Shown in pieces: positions 46,175 to 56,233 of a DNA stretch of 64,000 nucleotides. The position numbers were made by a program, and so were the translations under genes. Within the stretch, counting starts at the first letter, position 1, and each line of letters opens with the position of its first letter. Under the pieces are notes generated by a model, which was given only the letters and a program-made list of their open reading frames with translations, was not told the DNA's origin and did not search any database. Source of the DNA: Roseateles oligotrophus. GTDB lineage: Bacteria; Pseudomonadota; Gammaproteobacteria; Burkholderiales; Burkholderiaceae_C. Location: positions 310,001 through 374,000 of the forward strand of contig NZ_JACHLP010000004.1 in the NCBI RefSeq assembly GCF_014204525.1, given 5' to 3'.

Positions 46175-47002
46175 ATGCTGTCATCTTCTTCCAAGGCCAT
46201 GGGCCTGCGCTGGGGCGCCCGCGCTCTGCTTCCGCTTCTGTTGCTGCCGGCGCTGGCTCGGGCGCAGAGCGCCGATGATCTGGCCAAGGCCACGGCCAAT
46301 CCCATCGCCGATCTGGTCTCCCTGCCGCTGCAGAGCAATTGGGACCGCAAGATCGGCGTCGAGGGCGGCACCCAGTACACCCTCAATGTGCAGCCGGTGA
46401 TCCCGGTGCGCCTGGGCGAGGACTGGAATCTCATCACCCGCAGCATCTTGCCCCTGCAGCGCCAACCCGCGCTGCAGGCCGGCCAGGGCGACGCCTGGGG
46501 CTTGGGCGATGTGGTGGCGTCGCAGTTTTTCTCGCCCCGCAACTCCGGCGCCATGGTCTGGGGCCTGGGCCCGGTCTTCATGCTGCCCACGGCCAGCAAG
46601 GACCGTCTGGGTACGGGCAAATGGTCGCTGGGCCCGACCGGCGTGATGCTGGTGCAGAGCGGGCCCTGGACTTATGGCGGCCTGGCCAACCATCTGGTTT
46701 CGGTCGGGGGGGATAGCGCGCGCAGCCGCGTACGGGCCACGTTTCTGAATCCTTTTGTCAGCTACCGCATGGGCCAGGGCTGGTCGGCCACCTTTGCGCC
46801 CGAGTACAGCTACAACTGGGAGGCGGCCTCGGGCCAGCGCGAGACCCTGCCCCTGATCTTCCTTATCGCCAAGGTCAGCACCTTGGGCCAGCAGCCCATC
46901 AGCCTGAGCCTGGGCTACAAGCACTACGTCAAGGCACCCAATGAGCAGTTGGACAATGGCTTTCGCCTGGTGCTGAGTTTTCTCTTCCCCAAGGGCAGCT
47001 GA
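46175..47002 (+). CDS. Outer-membrane beta-barrel-like protein, unknown function
   Basis: A 275-residue exported protein. A signal peptide (residues 1-30, LLLLPALARAQS) precedes alternating beta-strand-like segments, ending VLSFLFPKGS. NPIADLVSLPLQSNW and LNVQPVIPVRLGEDWNLITR resemble a transporter-like family that databases often label neuromedin U; that name has no functional meaning. The location downstream of a LytS/LytR pair suggests regulation by it. The ATG at 46175 is preferred over a TTG at 46160. Confidence 0.75.
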   Translation: MLSSSSKAMGLRWGARALLPLLLLPALARAQSADDLAKATANPIADLVSLPLQSNWDRKIGVEGGTQYTLNVQPVIPVRLGEDWNLITRSILPLQRQPALQAGQGDAWGLGDVVASQFFSPRNSGAMVWGLGPVFMLPTASKDRLGTGKWSLGPTGVMLVQSGPWTYGGLANHLVSVGGDSARSRVRATFLNPFVSYRMGQGWSATFAPEYSYNWEAASGQRETLPLIFLIAKVSTLGQQPISLSLGYKHYVKAPNEQLDNGFRLVLSFLFPKGS

Positions 47003-47181
47003 TTGGGCAGGGAAAGCGGGGTTTCCGAGAAATTTCGCACGGCTTGCCCTGTTTGCAGGCGACGGCCCGCCGGGAATGAGGCCTTGCGGGGCGAGCCCAA
47101 GGAGCGCATATTGGCCTCAGCCTCTGGCGCGTCCGATAGGCCGGAGTCTTCAAAAGCCATTGTGGAATTCAGGAGTAGCTC

Positions 47182-47826
47182 ATGAGCCCCTTTGTTCGAC
47201 TCCCGGCCCTGCTCGCCGCCATATTCGTGGCCTTGGTCAGCCCCGTAACCCAGGCAACGCCGGGCGATTCCCTCAGTTACAGCTTCAACACCGCCTCTAC
47301 CGGCGGCGCCACCCCGACGACCTCCCAGGCCACCCTGCGGCTGACCGAAACAGCTCTGGGTGTCGACTTCTTGCTGACGCCGAACTGGGGCAGCAGCAGC
47401 GCCCATTCGGTGACGCAACTGCAGTTTGCCTATTCGGGCGGCCCCCTCAGCTATGTGGACGGCGCGGGCCCCAATGCGAGTTTCACCCTGGGTTCGGGCC
47501 ATATCGATTCAAGCTATAGCGTCACCTCCATGGTGTCCATGCACTGGCCGAGCAGCGGCAGCCAGAAATTCGACACCGCCGACCCGTTCACGGCCTGGTC
47601 TTTCAATGGTGCGGGCGTGAGCCTGGCGAATTTCATGGTCTATGCCACATCGTCCGCCAAGCCCTCGCCGGCCTTCGGGGTGATCTCCATGCCCGGGGCC
47701 ACGCCCTCCAACTGGGTGGCTCTGGAAGCGCCGCTTTCGCCCGCCCCCGAGCCTCAGACCGCCCTCTTGCTGCTGGGCGGCCTGGGCTTGCTGGCCCGCC
47801 TGGGCCGATCCGGTACCCGGTCTTGA
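47182..47826 (+). CDS. PEP-CTERM sorting-domain protein
   Basis: A 214-residue exported protein. A signal peptide (residues 1-25, ending VTQA) is followed by a Ser/Thr/Gly-rich beta-type domain with no known enzyme motif. The C-terminus carries the PEP-like motif APEPQTALLLLGGLG, a hydrophobic stretch and a basic RLGRSGTRS end. PEP-CTERM proteins are sorted by exosortase and are common in biofilm-forming Gram-negative bacteria. No exosortase is in this window. An AGGAG precedes the ATG. Confidence 0.82.
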   Translation: MSPFVRLPALLAAIFVALVSPVTQATPGDSLSYSFNTASTGGATPTTSQATLRLTETALGVDFLLTPNWGSSSAHSVTQLQFAYSGGPLSYVDGAGPNASFTLGSGHIDSSYSVTSMVSMHWPSSGSQKFDTADPFTAWSFNGAGVSLANFMVYATSSAKPSPAFGVISMPGATPSNWVALEAPLSPAPEPQTALLLLGGLGLLARLGRSGTRS

Positions 47827-47842
47827 GCCTGCTCGCCGGCCC

Positions 47843-48481
47843 TCAGTCGGCGAAGAGCGTGGTGATCTCGGCCTCGGCGGCGCGCCTTTGCGCGGCGGCG
47901 ATGGCGGCGTCCGCCGTGGTCGCTTCCGCGCTGATGACCTGAATCTCGGTGATGCCGAGAAAGCCCAGCAAGGCGCTGAGATAGGGGCGCAGAAAATCCA
48001 TCTGGGCCAGCGGGCCCTGATAGCCCGCGGCGCCATAGCTCAGCGCAAGCACGGCGCGGGGCCGCAGCACCAGGCCCTGGAACTGGCCGTTCTCATAGCT
48101 GAAGGTCTGCCCCATGCGGACGATCTGGTCGATCCAGGCCTTCAGGGCGGCGGGGGCCGCGAAGTTGTAGATCGGGGTGGCGATCAGCAAGGTGTGGGCG
48201 GCCTTGAGTTCGGCGATCAACTCGTCCGAGCGGGCGGTGGCCGCGCGCTGGGCGGGGCTCAGCTGCGCGGTCGGCGTGTAAAAGGCCTCGATGGTGAGGT
48301 TCTCGATCTGTGCAACAGGCTCTTTGGCCAGGTCGCGGCTGATGCAGCGGCCCTGGGGCCAGCGGGCATGCCAGCGCGCCTGGATCTGATCGGCCAGCTG
48401 GCGGCTGACGGAGCCCTGGTGGCGGGCGCTGGCGTCTATGCGCAGCAGGGTGGGCGTGGTGGGTGTGTGCTTGTCGTTCAT
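47843..48481 (-). CDS. azoR: FMN-dependent NADH-azoreductase
   Basis: A 212-residue flavodoxin-fold reductase. LLRIDASARHQGSVSRQLAD binds FMN phosphate, and [23 protein letters not shown] is the family signature. AzoR-type enzymes reduce azo dyes and quinones and may protect against thiol or quinone stress. The start at 48481 gives the usual N-terminus. It is divergent from a LysR gene, which likely controls it. It converges with the PEP-CTERM gene. Confidence 0.92.
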   Translation of the reverse strand: MNDKHTPTTPTLLRIDASARHQGSVSRQLADQIQARWHARWPQGRCISRDLAKEPVAQIENLTIEAFYTPTAQLSPAQRAATARSDELIAELKAAHTLLIATPIYNFAAPAALKAWIDQIVRMGQTFSYENGQFQGLVLRPRAVLALSYGAAGYQGPLAQMDFLRPYLSALLGFLGITEIQVISAEATTADAAIAAAQRRAAEAEITTLFAD

Positions 48482-48615
48482 GGGCTTTCCGCTTGGGTTG
48501 GAGTGAGCCGCCAGTGTTCTGCGGCGGCGCCGGCCTGAACAGCCAGGCCGCAGCAAGACAGTCGTGCTGCGCCAGCACCAAGCCGGCTCTCCGAACCTGT
48601 TTACAGTGCCTGCCC

Positions 48616-49518
48616 ATGGATCTTCATCAGCTCAAGGTTTTTGACGCCGTGGCGCGGGCCGGCAGCTTTGCTGCGGCCGCGCGTGAACTGGATATGGCGC
48701 CTTCGATGGTGACGCGGGCGATCTCGGCCCTGGAAGCCTCCCTGGGCGTGCGGCTGATGCAGCGCAGCACCCGCAGGCTGGCGCTGACCGAGGCCGGCAT
48801 GGCCTACCACGAGCGGGTGCAAAAACTCCTGGAGGATTTGCAGCAAGCCAATGACGAGGCCCGCGCCAGCGCGGGTGAGTTGCGGGGCAAGGTGAGGCTG
48901 ACCAGCTCGATCGCCTTCGGGCAGGCGGCCTTGCTGCCCCTGCTGCCCGAGCTGCACCGCCTGTACCCGGGCCTGGAGCTGGACTTGCTGCTGTGCGACG
49001 AGGTGCTGGACCTGCGGGCCGAGCGCGTCGATCTGGCCCTGCGCCTGGGCCCCAGCGTCGATGCTTCTCTGGTGGGCCTGCCGCTGGCGCCGGTGCGCTA
49101 CCGCGTCGTCGCCAGCCCGGCCTGGCTGGCGCGCCACGGCGCACCGGGCCGGCCGGGCGAGCTGTCCCGCCAGGCCTGCCTGCGTTTTGATCTGCCCGGC
49201 TTCCGCAGCCGCTGGGTCTTCCGCCAGGGGGCGGGCGAGGCGGAGACCGTGGCGGTGAAGGGCTGGCTGAGCCTGTCCACCGCCCAGGCCGTGCAGTCGG
49301 CGGCACTGCAGGGCCTGGGGCCGGCTTTGCTATCGGATTGGCTGCTTGCGCCCGATCTGGCCGCCGGCCGGCTGGTTGATCTCTTCCCCCAGCACGAGGT
49401 CAGCAGCGGTGAGGCGCCCACCCATGTCTGGCTGCTCTACGCCTCGCGGACCCATCTGCCGGGCCGGGTCCGGGTGCTGGTCGACTTCCTCAAAGCGCGC
49501 CTGCTGCCGCGGGCTTGA
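48616..49518 (+). CDS. LysR family regulator beside azoR
   Basis: A 300-residue LysR-type regulator. The winged helix-turn-helix is in DLHQLKVFDAVARAGSFAAAA and ELDMAPSMVTRAISALE, and the effector domain (about residues 90-295) resembles the CrgA/AaeR-like group (SSIAFGQAALLPLLPELH, VDLALRLG). It is divergent from azoR with 134 bases between starts, so azoR is the likely target. The inducer cannot be told from sequence; quinones or aromatic compounds are reasonable candidates. Confidence 0.9.
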   Translation: MDLHQLKVFDAVARAGSFAAAARELDMAPSMVTRAISALEASLGVRLMQRSTRRLALTEAGMAYHERVQKLLEDLQQANDEARASAGELRGKVRLTSSIAFGQAALLPLLPELHRLYPGLELDLLLCDEVLDLRAERVDLALRLGPSVDASLVGLPLAPVRYRVVASPAWLARHGAPGRPGELSRQACLRFDLPGFRSRWVFRQGAGEAETVAVKGWLSLSTAQAVQSAALQGLGPALLSDWLLAPDLAAGRLVDLFPQHEVSSGEAPTHVWLLYASRTHLPGRVRVLVDFLKARLLPRA

Positions 49519-49527
49519 GCGCTGATA

Positions 49528-51336
49528 TCAGATGGCCTCGGTCCGCTTGTTCAACCAGGCCAGCGCAGCACCGCTGAGCAAGGGCGTCAGGCGGGCGCGC
49601 ACCTCGGCGTGGTAGTTGTTCAGCCAGGCGATTTCATCGGCTTGCAGCAGGCTCAGTTCAATGCAATGTGTGTCGATGGGGCATAGCGTCAGCGTCTCGA
49701 AGGCCAGCATGCTGCCGAAGGCGCCGTGCTCGGGCGTCTGCTTGGCCACATTGAGCACCAGGTTCTCGATCCGCACCCCCCATTGACCCGGCCGGTACAG
49801 ACCGGGTTCGATGGAGGTGATCATGCCGGCCTCCATGGCCATATGGGCGTCGGGGACGGCCTTGGAGATGTTCTGCGGGCCCTCGTGCACATTCATGAAA
49901 TAACCCACGCCATGGCCGGTGCCATGGCCGTAGTCCAGGCCATAGGCCCACAGCGGGGCGCGCGCCAGGGCGTCCAGCATGGGGCCCAGCGTGCCCTGCG
50001 GGAAGACGGCGCGCGACAGGTTCAGCGTGCCCTTGAGCACCAGGGTGTAGTCGCGCTTTTGCGCGGCGCTGGGCTGGCCTATGGGCCAGACGCGGGTGAT
50101 GTCGGTCGTGCCGCCCAGGTATTGGGCGCCGGAGTCGATCAGCAAGAGGCCGTTGCCCTCGATCACCGCATGCGAGTCGGCCGTGGCGCGGTAATGCGGC
50201 ATGGCGCCATTGGCATTGAAGCCGGCGATGGTGGGGAAGGACAGGCCGACAAAGCCCGGCCGCTTGGCGCGGGCGGCGCTGAGCTTTTCGTCGATGGTGA
50301 TCTCGGTGATGCGCTCCTGGCCCAGGGCTTGCTCGAACCAGGCATAGAACTCGCACATGGCCGCGCCGTCCTGGGCCATGGCCTCGCGCACGAACTCGGC
50401 CTCGGCTGCGGTCTTGCGGCTCTTGGCCAGGGTGCTGGGGTTGATGGCCTCGCGCACGCTGGCCTGCGGGTTGACGGACTCGCGCAGGCCCAGGGTGACG
50501 CGGCGTGGGTCCATCAGCACGCGCGCGCCGGCGGGCAGGGCGGCCAGGGCGGCGGGGGCTGCCGTGTAGGCTGCCAGTTTGACGCCATCGGCCAGCAGCC
50601 GCGCCTGCAGCTCGGCGCCCACCTTGCCCTCGGCGAGGAAGAGGGTGGCTTCGGTGGCGCTCAGCAAGGCGTGGGCGACGAAGACGGGGTTGTAGTCCAC
50701 ATCGGCGCCGCGCAGATTGAAGAGCCAGGCCACATCGTCCACGCTGGAGATGAAGTGGTGCGTCTGGCCCTGGGCCGCAAAGGCGGCGCGCACATGGGCC
50801 AATTTATCGGCGCGGCTGACGGTGGCCTGCGGCGGCAGATGCTCGTAGACCGGGGCCGTGGGCAGGCCGGGGCGGCCGTCCCAGACGGCTTCGACCAGAT
50901 CGATGTCGGTGCGCAAGCCGATGCCGGCCTGCTTCATCGCCTGGCGCAGCTGCTGGGCCAGGGCCAGGCCCAGCACCTGGCCGTCCACCGCCAGGGTCTG
51001 CTCGGCCTTGAGCTGGCCGGCGATCCATTCGATGAAATGCGTGGCGGCGCCGGTGGGGATTTTTTGCAGCTCGATGCCGGTGCCGGCCAGCTCGGCCTCG
51101 GCCTGCGTCCAGTAACGGGTGTCGGCGAAGACGGCGGCGCGGTCCAGGGTGACGACCAGGGTGCCGACCGAGCCGCTGAAGCCCGACAGCCACTGGCGGG
51201 CCTGCCAGCGCTCGGGCAGGTACTCGGACAGATGGGGGTCGGCGGAGGGCACCAGGGCGGCGTGGACGCCCGCGGCCTTCATGGCGTCGCGCAGCTTCTC
51301 GATACGCAGGGTGATGGTGGAAGTGCGGGAATCCAT
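49528..51336 (-). CDS. Xaa-Pro aminopeptidase, M24 family
   Basis: A 602-residue peptidase with two N-terminal creatinase-like domains (about residues 1-310) and a C-terminal M24 catalytic domain. The dinuclear metal ligands are all visible: Asp in LLIDSGAQY and GGTTDITR, His in GHGTGHGVGYF, and Glu in TSIEPGLY and GVRIENLVLN. It cleaves N-terminal residues before proline in the cytoplasm. It is larger than E. coli PepP and closer to eukaryotic cytosolic aminopeptidase P (XPNPEP1). It ends ten bases from the LysR stop and has no operon partner. Confidence 0.93.
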   Translation of the reverse strand: MDSRTSTITLRIEKLRDAMKAAGVHAALVPSADPHLSEYLPERWQARQWLSGFSGSVGTLVVTLDRAAVFADTRYWTQAEAELAGTGIELQKIPTGAATHFIEWIAGQLKAEQTLAVDGQVLGLALAQQLRQAMKQAGIGLRTDIDLVEAVWDGRPGLPTAPVYEHLPPQATVSRADKLAHVRAAFAAQGQTHHFISSVDDVAWLFNLRGADVDYNPVFVAHALLSATEATLFLAEGKVGAELQARLLADGVKLAAYTAAPAALAALPAGARVLMDPRRVTLGLRESVNPQASVREAINPSTLAKSRKTAAEAEFVREAMAQDGAAMCEFYAWFEQALGQERITEITIDEKLSAARAKRPGFVGLSFPTIAGFNANGAMPHYRATADSHAVIEGNGLLLIDSGAQYLGGTTDITRVWPIGQPSAAQKRDYTLVLKGTLNLSRAVFPQGTLGPMLDALARAPLWAYGLDYGHGTGHGVGYFMNVHEGPQNISKAVPDAHMAMEAGMITSIEPGLYRPGQWGVRIENLVLNVAKQTPEHGAFGSMLAFETLTLCPIDTHCIELSLLQADEIAWLNNYHAEVRARLTPLLSGAALAWLNKRTEAI

Positions 51337-51461
51337 GGCGTGTCTCCGTCAAGTCGGTCCTGGGCAGCGCCCGGCATCTTGGGCCGGGGCCTGGGTTGTG
51401 CGCCCGAGGCCGGTGGGCCTCGGGGTTTTGATTGCCCGCGGATTGTAGGTGGCGGGGCGCT

Positions 51462-54029
51462 TCAGCCGCGCGGCAGGCGCAGCTCGAACAGGGCGCCACC
51501 CTGGCTGTGGTTGTGGGCGGTGATGCTGCCGCCGTGCGCGCTCATGATCTTGCGGCAGATGGCCAGGCCCAGGCCGGTGCCACCGGAGCCGTCCTTGGTC
51601 AGCGAGCCCTGGACGAAGGGGGTGAAGATGCTCTCCAGCTCGGTGGCGGGAATGCCCGGGCCCTGGTCGCGCACGCTGAGGGCCACACCTTGCTCGTCCT
51701 TGAGGGCGCGGATGTCGATCGCGCTCTCGGGCGGGGCGTAGCGCAAGGCGTTGTCCAGCACATTGCGCAGGGCTTGTTGCAGGCGCTCGGCGTCGACGGC
51801 GGCTTGCAAGCCCTCGTCCTCGATGTGCAGGCGGAGCTCCACCTTGCGCGACTTGGCCATGGCTTGCAGATCGCCCACCACATTGACGATCAAGGGCTTG
51901 AGGTTTTGCTTGATCAGGCTCAGATGGCCGACCGGGCTCTCCAGGCGGGACAGATCGAGCAGATTGTTGACCAGCTCCAGCATCCGGTGGCCGGCGGCGA
52001 AGATGCGATTGAACATGCCGTGCAGGCGCGGTGTGTCCTCGCTGCGGCCCAGGCCGATCTCGGCAAAGCCGATGATGCTTTGCAGCGGCGTGCGCAGCTC
52101 GTGGCTCATATTGGCGACGAACTCGGTCTTGATGCTATTGGCCAGCTCGGCCGCATCGCGGGCTTCGCGGATCTGCTGTTCGGCCTCGACGAAACGGCTG
52201 ATGTCGATGGCGCTGCCCACCACGCCGGCGGGCTGGCCGCGGCTGTCGGAGAACACGGTCTTGTGCGTCAGCAGGCAACGTTCGCGCTCATGCACCTCCA
52301 GGCGCTCGCTGCCGCCATGGGCCAGCAGGCGCTGGTCCAGCGCCTCCACCGGGCCGGCGATGGCGGGCGGCTTGACCTCGCTGAGCTTGCGGCCCAGGGC
52401 CAGGTGCTTGTCCACCCCGCTCATCTCGGACCAGGCCTGGTTGACCATCACAAAGCGCAGCGCCGTGTCCTTGGCAAAGATGGGAATGGGGCAGACGTCG
52501 ATCATGCGGGCGGTGAAGTCCAGCTGGGCCTGCAGGCGTTCGCGGGCATCCTCGCGTTCGGTCACGTCGATGGCAAAGCCCACATAACCCCCCAGGCTGC
52601 CGTCGGCCTCCTTGATGGCGGTGACGCTGACCTCCAGCACTCTTTGCCTGCTGCCCTGCCCGGCCAGGCGTAGGGCGATGGGCAGGTTCAGCAAGCCGCT
52701 GGCGCTGCGGAAAAGGCCGCGCGCCTTGGCATGGTCGCGCGGCTCGATCAGGGATTCGAAGTGCTGGCCCAGCACCGGTTGGCCGTCCTTGCCGCCCAGA
52801 AAACTGCTGTGGTTGACGAATTGCAGCACGCCGGCCGTGTCGGTGCGGAACATCAGCTCCTGCACGTTTTCGATCAAGAGGCTTTGTTCCCGCTCCTTGG
52901 TGGCCAGATCGCGGTGGGCGGACTCCAGCTCGCCGCGGGCATGGTCGTAGGCTGAGAGGGCGCGCCAGGCAAAAGCCCCCAGGGCCAGCATCAGGGCCAG
53001 GCCGCAGAGCAGGGCCAGGCTCAGCGCCTGCACCACGCCGCGCATCTGCACCCACAGCATGGCTTGCGGCAGCTCCACCGCAATCAGCCAGGGGTAGTTG
53101 GCGGTGAGGCGGTAGCTGCCCAGGCTGTCTTGCGCGCTCAGGCCGGGCGCCTGGTAGCTGCCGCTTTCCTGGCTGGGCAGGTGCTGGCTGAAGATCAGGT
53201 GCTGCGCAAAGTGCTGGCCCATGCCGGCCTTCAGCCCGGCGCTGCCGGCAATCAGCTGGCCGTCCAGGCTGAGCAGGGCGCCAAGCAGTTCGGTGGCGCC
53301 CAGCTGGCCTTCCAGCACCCGGGCGAAATAGCCGGGGTCCAGCGTGGCGACCAGATAGCCCAGGCGGCCGCCTTCGCCCAGGGTCTGGGTCAGCGGGATG
53401 TAGTGTTCAGCGGCCCCGCTATTGGCGAGGTCGCGCCCGTTTTGCAAACGGCCCAGGCCGCCCAGCAAGGTGTTGGACGAGGCCTTGAGCCGCTCCAGCG
53501 GCAGGCGCAGGCCCAGATTGGCGCTTTCGCTGCTGGCCAGGACCAGGCCGCGCTCGTCCAGCAGGGAAAAGCTACGCACAAAGGCCAGGCTGGCCAGGGG
53601 CTGGCGCAGCAGCTCGGTCATATGGTCTTGCCAGGCCGGGAACAGGGTCGGGCCACCGCGGCCCGGCAGCTCGGGGTCCAGCTGGCGGGCCAGGGCGGCC
53701 AGGGCCTGCTCGGCCGTGGCCACCGTCTGGTTGGTCTGCCATTCCAGCGTGCGGGCATAGAGCAGGGTTTGCTCGTGCGCCGCATCCTGAGCCTGGCGGT
53801 GCGAGAGCCACAACATGCCCAGCACCAAGAGCAGCAGCAGCAGGCTGAGCGAGGCCGTGCCCCAGACGGCCACTCTTGCGTTGATCCAGGACGGCAGCCG
53901 CCGGGCCGAGGGCGGGCCGTAGGCAGGCGCCGTCGCGGGCCGGGCCGCCGTGAAGAAGTGCCGGGGCGGGCGGGTGCTGGGCTCTGTCTCGCTCCGCAGT
54001 GGCTGGGCCGGCTTGCTCATGCGCACCAT
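51462..54029 (-). CDS. Membrane PAS sensor histidine kinase
   Basis: An 855-residue kinase. TM1 (about residues 54-76) and TM2 (about 325-350) enclose a 250-residue periplasmic domain of Cache type. Two PAS domains follow (about 385-510 and 515-640), then the H-box NMSHELRTPLQSI and an ATPase domain with VLDNALRYAP, RDQGPGIP and GGTGLGLAI. There is no receiver domain and no response regulator next to it, so it is an orphan. Alternative starts at 54032 and 54020 change only the first few residues. It is 44 bases from kynA. Confidence 0.9.
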   Translation of the reverse strand: MVRMSKPAQPLRSETEPSTRPPRHFFTAARPATAPAYGPPSARRLPSWINARVAVWGTASLSLLLLLLVLGMLWLSHRQAQDAAHEQTLLYARTLEWQTNQTVATAEQALAALARQLDPELPGRGGPTLFPAWQDHMTELLRQPLASLAFVRSFSLLDERGLVLASSESANLGLRLPLERLKASSNTLLGGLGRLQNGRDLANSGAAEHYIPLTQTLGEGGRLGYLVATLDPGYFARVLEGQLGATELLGALLSLDGQLIAGSAGLKAGMGQHFAQHLIFSQHLPSQESGSYQAPGLSAQDSLGSYRLTANYPWLIAVELPQAMLWVQMRGVVQALSLALLCGLALMLALGAFAWRALSAYDHARGELESAHRDLATKEREQSLLIENVQELMFRTDTAGVLQFVNHSSFLGGKDGQPVLGQHFESLIEPRDHAKARGLFRSASGLLNLPIALRLAGQGSRQRVLEVSVTAIKEADGSLGGYVGFAIDVTEREDARERLQAQLDFTARMIDVCPIPIFAKDTALRFVMVNQAWSEMSGVDKHLALGRKLSEVKPPAIAGPVEALDQRLLAHGGSERLEVHERERCLLTHKTVFSDSRGQPAGVVGSAIDISRFVEAEQQIREARDAAELANSIKTEFVANMSHELRTPLQSIIGFAEIGLGRSEDTPRLHGMFNRIFAAGHRMLELVNNLLDLSRLESPVGHLSLIKQNLKPLIVNVVGDLQAMAKSRKVELRLHIEDEGLQAAVDAERLQQALRNVLDNALRYAPPESAIDIRALKDEQGVALSVRDQGPGIPATELESIFTPFVQGSLTKDGSGGTGLGLAICRKIMSAHGGSITAHNHSQGGALFELRLPRG

Positions 54030-54073
54030 CACTTTGCTCAGTTAGGCCTGGTGATGGGCTTTATAGCAGAAGC

Positions 54074-54922
54074 TTAAAGTTCGGTGCGCAGCGCCCACAG
54101 TTCGGGGAAAAGCACCACGTCCAGCATCTTGCGCAGATAGCCCACGCCCGAGGTGCCGCCGGTGCCGCGCTTGAAGCCTATGACCCGCTCCACCGTCGTG
54201 ACATGGCGGAAGCGCCAGAGCCGGAAAGCGTCCTCCAGATCCACCAGCTCCTCGCCCATCTGGTACAGATCCCAATGCGCTTGAGGATGGCGGTAGACCT
54301 GTAGCCAGGCCTGCTTGACGCCCTCGTCGGCCTGGCGCGGCTGGGTCCAGTCGCGCTCCAGGGCCTGGGCCGGCACCGTGATGCCGCGGCGGGCCATCAG
54401 CCTCAGGGTTTCGTCGTACAGCGAGGGCGCGCGCCAGGCGGCCTCCACCTCGGCCAGCAGATCCGGCCGGTGCGCATGGGGCTTGAGCATGGCCGCGTTC
54501 TTATTGCCCAGCATGAACTCGATGCGGCGGTACTGGGCGCTCTGGAAGCCGCTGCTATTCGATAGATAGGGCCGGATGGCGCTGTACTCGGGCGGCGTCA
54601 TCGTCGCCAGCACATCCCAGGCATGGACCAGCTGCTCCATGATTCTGGAGACCCGGGCCAGCATCTTGAAGGACTCGGGCAATTGGTCGGCCGCCAGCTT
54701 GGCGACGGCGGCCTGCAGCTCGTGCAGCATCAGCTTCATCCACAGCTCCGAGGTCTGGTGCTGGACGATGAAGAGCATCTCGTTGTGCTCGGGCGAGAGC
54801 GGGTGCTGGGCGCTCAGGATCTGGTCAAGGTGCAGATAGTCGCCGTAGCTCATATCGCGGGAGAAGTCGAGCTGGGCGCCTTCCTCCCGGACGATGTTTT
54901 CAGGGTGATGGGGGCAGCTCAT
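54074..54922 (-). CDS. kynA: Tryptophan 2,3-dioxygenase
   Basis: A 282-residue haem dioxygenase that opens the tryptophan ring to N-formylkynurenine. Family motifs [37 protein letters not shown], the [16 protein letters not shown] loop and [14 protein letters not shown] with the proximal His are intact. The start at 54922 overlaps the kynU stop (ATGA). It is the last gene of the kynB-kynU-kynA operon. Confidence 0.96.
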   Translation of the reverse strand: MSCPHHPENIVREEGAQLDFSRDMSYGDYLHLDQILSAQHPLSPEHNEMLFIVQHQTSELWMKLMLHELQAAVAKLAADQLPESFKMLARVSRIMEQLVHAWDVLATMTPPEYSAIRPYLSNSSGFQSAQYRRIEFMLGNKNAAMLKPHAHRPDLLAEVEAAWRAPSLYDETLRLMARRGITVPAQALERDWTQPRQADEGVKQAWLQVYRHPQAHWDLYQMGEELVDLEDAFRLWRFRHVTTVERVIGFKRGTGGTSGVGYLRKMLDVVLFPELWALRTEL

Positions 54923-56220
54923 GTCACTTGGCCTTTCTGGGCGAATTGGGGGGTTTTCCATTCCTCCCGCTGGAGCACCTGGAAGAGATGTTCGACGGCA
55001 TCGAACACATCGACAAAGCCGAGGTAGAGCGGGGTGAAGCCAAAGCGCAGGATGTGCGGGGTGGCGGCCAGATCGGCCGGGTTGCCGGCGCGGAAGTCGC
55101 CGATCACGCCGCGTGCGATCAAGGCCTGGACGACGGCGTAGCTGGCCTCCTGCAGCTCGGGCTGCAGGCTCAGGCAGACCTGGCTGCCGCGCTGGCGCGC
55201 ATCGCGGGGCGAGGCCAGGAGCACGCCCAGATGGCCGCAGCGCGCCTCGGCCAGTGCGATGAAGAGTTCGGTCAGCGCGATGGACTTGGTGCGCAGCGCG
55301 GCCATGCCGCCTTGGGGCTCAGCGGCCAGCACGGTGTCCACCCCGCATTCCAGCGCGGCCAGGGACAGCAGGGCCGGCGTGCCGCAGATATAGCGCTTGA
55401 TGCCGGCGGCGGGCTGGTAGTCCGTCGTGAACTGGAAGGGGGCGGCATGGCCCAGCCAGCCCGACAAAGGCTGTTTGGCCCGCGCCACATGGCGGGGGTG
55501 AACCCAGGCAAACGCCGGGGCGCCGGGGCCGCCGTTCAGGTATTTGTAGCCGCAGCCGATGGCGAAGTCGGCCTCGGCCGCATGCAGATCCACCGGCACC
55601 GCGCCGGCCGAATGGGCCAGGTCCCAGACCACCAGGGCACCGGCCGCATGGGCGGCCTGGGTCAGGGTGGCCATCTCGTGCTTGTAGCCCGTGCGGTAAT
55701 TGACCTCGGTGAGCATCAGCACCGCCAGCTCCTGGTTCAGGCAGGCGGGGATGTCCTCCACACGGTCCACCAGATGCAGGCGGGCGCCGAACTGCTCGGC
55801 CAAGCTCTGGGCGATGTAGAGGTCGGTGGGGAAATTGCTGCGCTCCGAGACGATGAGCTTGCGCTGGGGCGCGTCCTGCTGTTGCAGGCTCAGGGCGGTG
55901 GACAGGACCTTGTAGAGATTGAGCGAGGTGGAGTCGGCCACGATCAGCTCACCCGGGCGGGCGCCGACCAGGCGGGCGATCTTGTCGCCGATGCGGCCGG
56001 GCAGGTCGATCCAGCCGGCCGTGTTCCAGCTCTTGATCAGGTCCTGCCCCCACTCGCGCTGTATCACTTCCTGCACGCGGCCCAGCGTGGCGCGCGGCAG
56101 CACGCCCAGGGAATTGCCGTCCAGGTAAATGACGCCGGGCGGCAGATCGAATTGCGATTTCAGCTCGCGCAGCGGGTCTTGCTGGTCGCGCACTTCGCAG
56201 TCTTGGCGGGTGATGGGCAT
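54919..56220 (-). CDS. kynU: Kynureninase
   Basis: A 433-residue PLP enzyme that cleaves kynurenine to anthranilate and alanine. The PLP lysine is in [16 protein letters not shown], the cofactor aspartate in [15 protein letters not shown], and [12 protein letters not shown] stands near the N-terminus. It follows kynB by 13 bases and overlaps kynA. Its product, anthranilate, is the substrate of the divergent 2-aminobenzoyl-CoA cluster. Confidence 0.97.
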   Translation of the reverse strand: MPITRQDCEVRDQQDPLRELKSQFDLPPGVIYLDGNSLGVLPRATLGRVQEVIQREWGQDLIKSWNTAGWIDLPGRIGDKIARLVGARPGELIVADSTSLNLYKVLSTALSLQQQDAPQRKLIVSERSNFPTDLYIAQSLAEQFGARLHLVDRVEDIPACLNQELAVLMLTEVNYRTGYKHEMATLTQAAHAAGALVVWDLAHSAGAVPVDLHAAEADFAIGCGYKYLNGGPGAPAFAWVHPRHVARAKQPLSGWLGHAAPFQFTTDYQPAAGIKRYICGTPALLSLAALECGVDTVLAAEPQGGMAALRTKSIALTELFIALAEARCGHLGVLLASPRDARQRGSQVCLSLQPELQEASYAVVQALIARGVIGDFRAGNPADLAATPHILRFGFTPLYLGFVDVFDAVEHLFQVLQREEWKTPQFAQKGQVT

Positions 56221-56233
56221 GATGGGTCTTTCC

